This document shows positions 62,830 through 64,000 of a DNA stretch of 64,000 nt, one piece after another. Under the pieces are notes generated by a model. The model saw nothing but the letters and a program-made list of their open reading frames with translations. It was not told the DNA's origin and made no database searches. Position 1 is the first letter of the stretch, and every line of letters begins with the position of its first letter. This DNA comes from Cytobacillus sp. IB215665 (GTDB taxonomy: Bacteria; Bacillota; Bacilli; Bacillales; SM2101): assembly GCF_033963835.1 (NCBI RefSeq), contig NZ_JAXBME010000007.1, positions 62,001-126,000 of the forward strand, written 5' to 3'. A program made the position numbers and the translations under genes.

Positions 62830-64000
62830 TTAATAGTAAAAAATATGTTCTTCTAGTTCTTTCTGTTCATCATTATTCTTTTTATTGTCGTGATCACTTT
62901 TTTCTTTTTTGTCTTTTTTGTTCATATGATCACTTTTATCTTCTTTATCCTTTTTGTTCTCATGATCCCATTTATCTTTTCTGTCTTTTTTGTTCTCATG
63001 ATCCCATTTATCTTTTTTGTTCTCACGGTCCCTTTTATCTTCTTTATCCTTTTTGTTCTCATGATCCCATTTATCTTTTCTGTCTTTTTTGTTCTCATGA
63101 TCCCATTTATCTTTTTTGTTCTCACGGTCCCTTTTATCTTCTTTATCCTTTTTGTTCTCATGATCCCATTTATCTTTTCTGTCTTTTTTGTTCTCATGAT
63201 CCCATTTATCTTTTTTGTCTTTTTTGTTCTCATGATCCCATTTATCTTTTTTATCTTTTTTGTTCTCATGATCCCATTTATCTTTTTTGTCTTTTTTGTT
63301 CTCACGGTCCCTTTTATCTTCTTTATCCTTTTTGTTCTCATGATCCCATTTATCTTTTCTGTCTTTTTTGTTCTCATGATCCCATTTATCTTTTTTGTCT
63401 TTTTTGTTCTCATGATCCCATTTATCTTTTTTGTCTTTTTTGTTCTCATGATCCCATTTATCTTTTTTGTCTTTTTTGTTCTCATGATCCCATTTATCTT
63501 TTTTGTCTTTTTTGTTCTCATGATCCCATTTATCTTTTTTGTCTTTTTTGTTCTCATGATCCCATTTATCTTTTTTGTCTTTTTTGTTCTCATGATCCCA
63601 TTTATCTTTTTTGTCTTTTTTGTTCTCATGATCCCATTTATCTTTTTTGTCTTTTTTGTTCTCATGATCCCATTTATCTTTTTTGTCTTTTTTGTTCTCA
63701 TGATCCCATTTATCTTTTTTGTCTTTTTTGTTCTCATGATCCCATTTATCTTTTTTATCCTTTGATTCTTTTTTCTCTAAGTTATCCCTATGATTTTCTA
63801 ACTTAATGATGTTTTCGTTTTTTAAATGGCTAGAGGATGTTTTAGCATCCTCACCTTCCTTATGCTCTTTATCTCTATTTTCAGCTTCTTCAATTAAGTA
63901 TTTACCAGTAGAGATACCCTGTTCCTCTGCTTTCTTACGTGTATTTTCATCACTTTTAACAGAGGTGACATGAATAGTATCCTTTTCTAATGTTTCAGAT
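62830..64000 (-). CDS. C-terminal part of an RsgI-like anti-sigma factor with a long charged repeat
   Basis: 389 codons of a gene whose start lies beyond the window. The upstream-most part reads DTIHVTSVKSDENTRKKAEE and continues QGISTGKYLIEEAENRD, the extracytoplasmic segment typical of RsgI, the membrane anti-sigma factor of SigI. From about residue 80 on it becomes a repeat of the 12-mer DKKDKWDHENKK (36 bp), roughly twenty WDH units plus three RDR variants, ending NDEQKELEEHIFYY. The reading frame is the only one continuous with the unique part; two other frames through the repeat are open but artefactual. The repeat is highly charged and probably extended or coiled. Confidence 0.72.
   Translation of the reverse strand, partial: SETLEKDTIHVTSVKSDENTRKKAEEQGISTGKYLIEEAENRDKEHKEGEDAKTSSSHLKNENIIKLENHRDNLEKKESKDKKDKWDHENKKDKKDKWDHENKKDKKDKWDHENKKDKKDKWDHENKKDKKDKWDHENKKDKKDKWDHENKKDKKDKWDHENKKDKKDKWDHENKKDKKDKWDHENKKDKKDKWDHENKKDKKDKWDHENKKDRKDKWDHENKKDKEDKRDRENKKDKKDKWDHENKKDKKDKWDHENKKDKKDKWDHENKKDRKDKWDHENKKDKEDKRDRENKKDKWDHENKKDRKDKWDHENKKDKEDKRDRENKKDKWDHENKKDRKDKWDHENKKDKEDKSDHMNKKDKKEKSDHDNKKNNDEQKELEEHIFYY
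62905..63760 (-). repeat. 36-bp coding tandem repeat
   Basis: The unit, on the minus strand, encodes DKKDKWDHENKK. Copies from about 63338 to 63760 are spaced exactly 36 bp and nearly identical (twelve in a row). The distal part is more diverged, with shortened units and a higher-order block repeated at about 63020, 63120 and 63300. Confidence 0.9.

Noticed and set aside
62922-63737. Minus-strand open frame of 271 codons made of MRTKKTKKINGI repeats
   Set aside because: It is in a different frame from the unique RsgI-like part and is the same repeat artefact. It has no ribosome binding site.
62890-63765. Long plus-strand open frame of 291 codons, very hydrophobic (FFVLMIPFIF repeats)
   Set aside because: It is the antisense of the 36-bp repeat. 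A repeat whose length is a multiple of three keeps several frames open. The frame continuous with unique coding sequence upstream is on the minus strand.
1-64000. tRNA, rRNA, riboswitch and T-box signals
   Set aside because: I saw no tRNA-like cloverleaf with a TTCGA-type arm, no rRNA sequence, no T-box and no familiar riboswitch core. Without a covariance search, faint examples could be missed.

Overview
The window is a chromosomal segment of a low-GC, endospore-forming member of the Bacillaceae. The evidence is a four-gene GerA-type germinant receptor operon with an extra receptor subunit, an alpha/beta small acid-soluble spore protein, a YjcZ-type protein, three orphan HEIRNP-type sporulation-like histidine kinases, a Spo0E-like phosphatase, AGGAGG-type ribosome binding sites and a CtsR-controlled clpE. 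An NhaP-type Na+/H+ antiporter, a KtrB-type K+ channel subunit and an S-layer-homology protein would suit a salt- or alkali-tolerant species. The FixABCX and 2-oxoacid:ferredoxin oxidoreductase genes suggest some anaerobic or low-redox-potential metabolism. An Anaerobacillus-like or related alkaliphile is possible, but this is only a guess.

Layout. 0-10.7 kb: a secreted lipase, small unknown genes, the germinant receptor operon in the order B-A-B-C, a degenerate DUF2268-like protein and a VanZ-like protein. 10.9-18.3 kb: aromatic amino acid hydroxylase, an orphan GerB paralog, clpE with two CtsR operators, and an Xaa-Pro peptidase. 18.9-30.7 kb: membrane PAS kinase, methionine aminopeptidase, M3 oligopeptidase, Na+/H+ antiporter, an SLH protein with a 21-bp coding repeat, a Cache-type kinase and a GalT/HIT-like protein. 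30.8-32.3 kb: decayed prophage fragments (terminase-like, then portal-like) around a DUF3888 gene. 32.3-43.5 kb, all on the minus strand: etfB-etfA-fixC-fixX, a Spo0E-like gene, a four-PAS kinase and a two-gene 2-oxoacid:ferredoxin oxidoreductase. 44-54.4 kb: LCP-family enzyme, peroxiredoxin, PlsC, an ArsR-ALDH-SDR operon, a 21-bp tandem array, a Gfo/Idh/MocA oxidoreductase, a B12/radical-SAM protein and small spore-like genes. 54.8-64 kb: an AapJQMP-type amino acid ABC transporter, KtrB, YjcZ-like, SASP, ferritin and the 3' part of an RsgI-like gene carrying a 36-bp coding repeat.

The strongest signal outside genes is a family of about 18 related, strictly intergenic elements of roughly 110-240 bp. 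They have imperfect terminal inverted repeats (TTAGGCT.TTTTCG near one end, CGAAAAGAGCCTAA at the other) and a conserved internal GGGCATCTTTTC / AAAAGATGCC block. They occur in both orientations, sometimes in tandem or as mirrored composites, and they account for several spurious ORFs.

Functionally the window combines three themes: sporulation and germination (receptors, kinases, Spo0E, SASP), low-potential electron transfer (FixABCX plus a ferredoxin-reducing oxidoreductase), and envelope/ion homeostasis (antiporter, KtrB, SLH, LCP, RsgI-like). Several genes have better start codons than the longest ORF. Those starts were chosen from ribosome-binding-site spacing and are explained in each entry.
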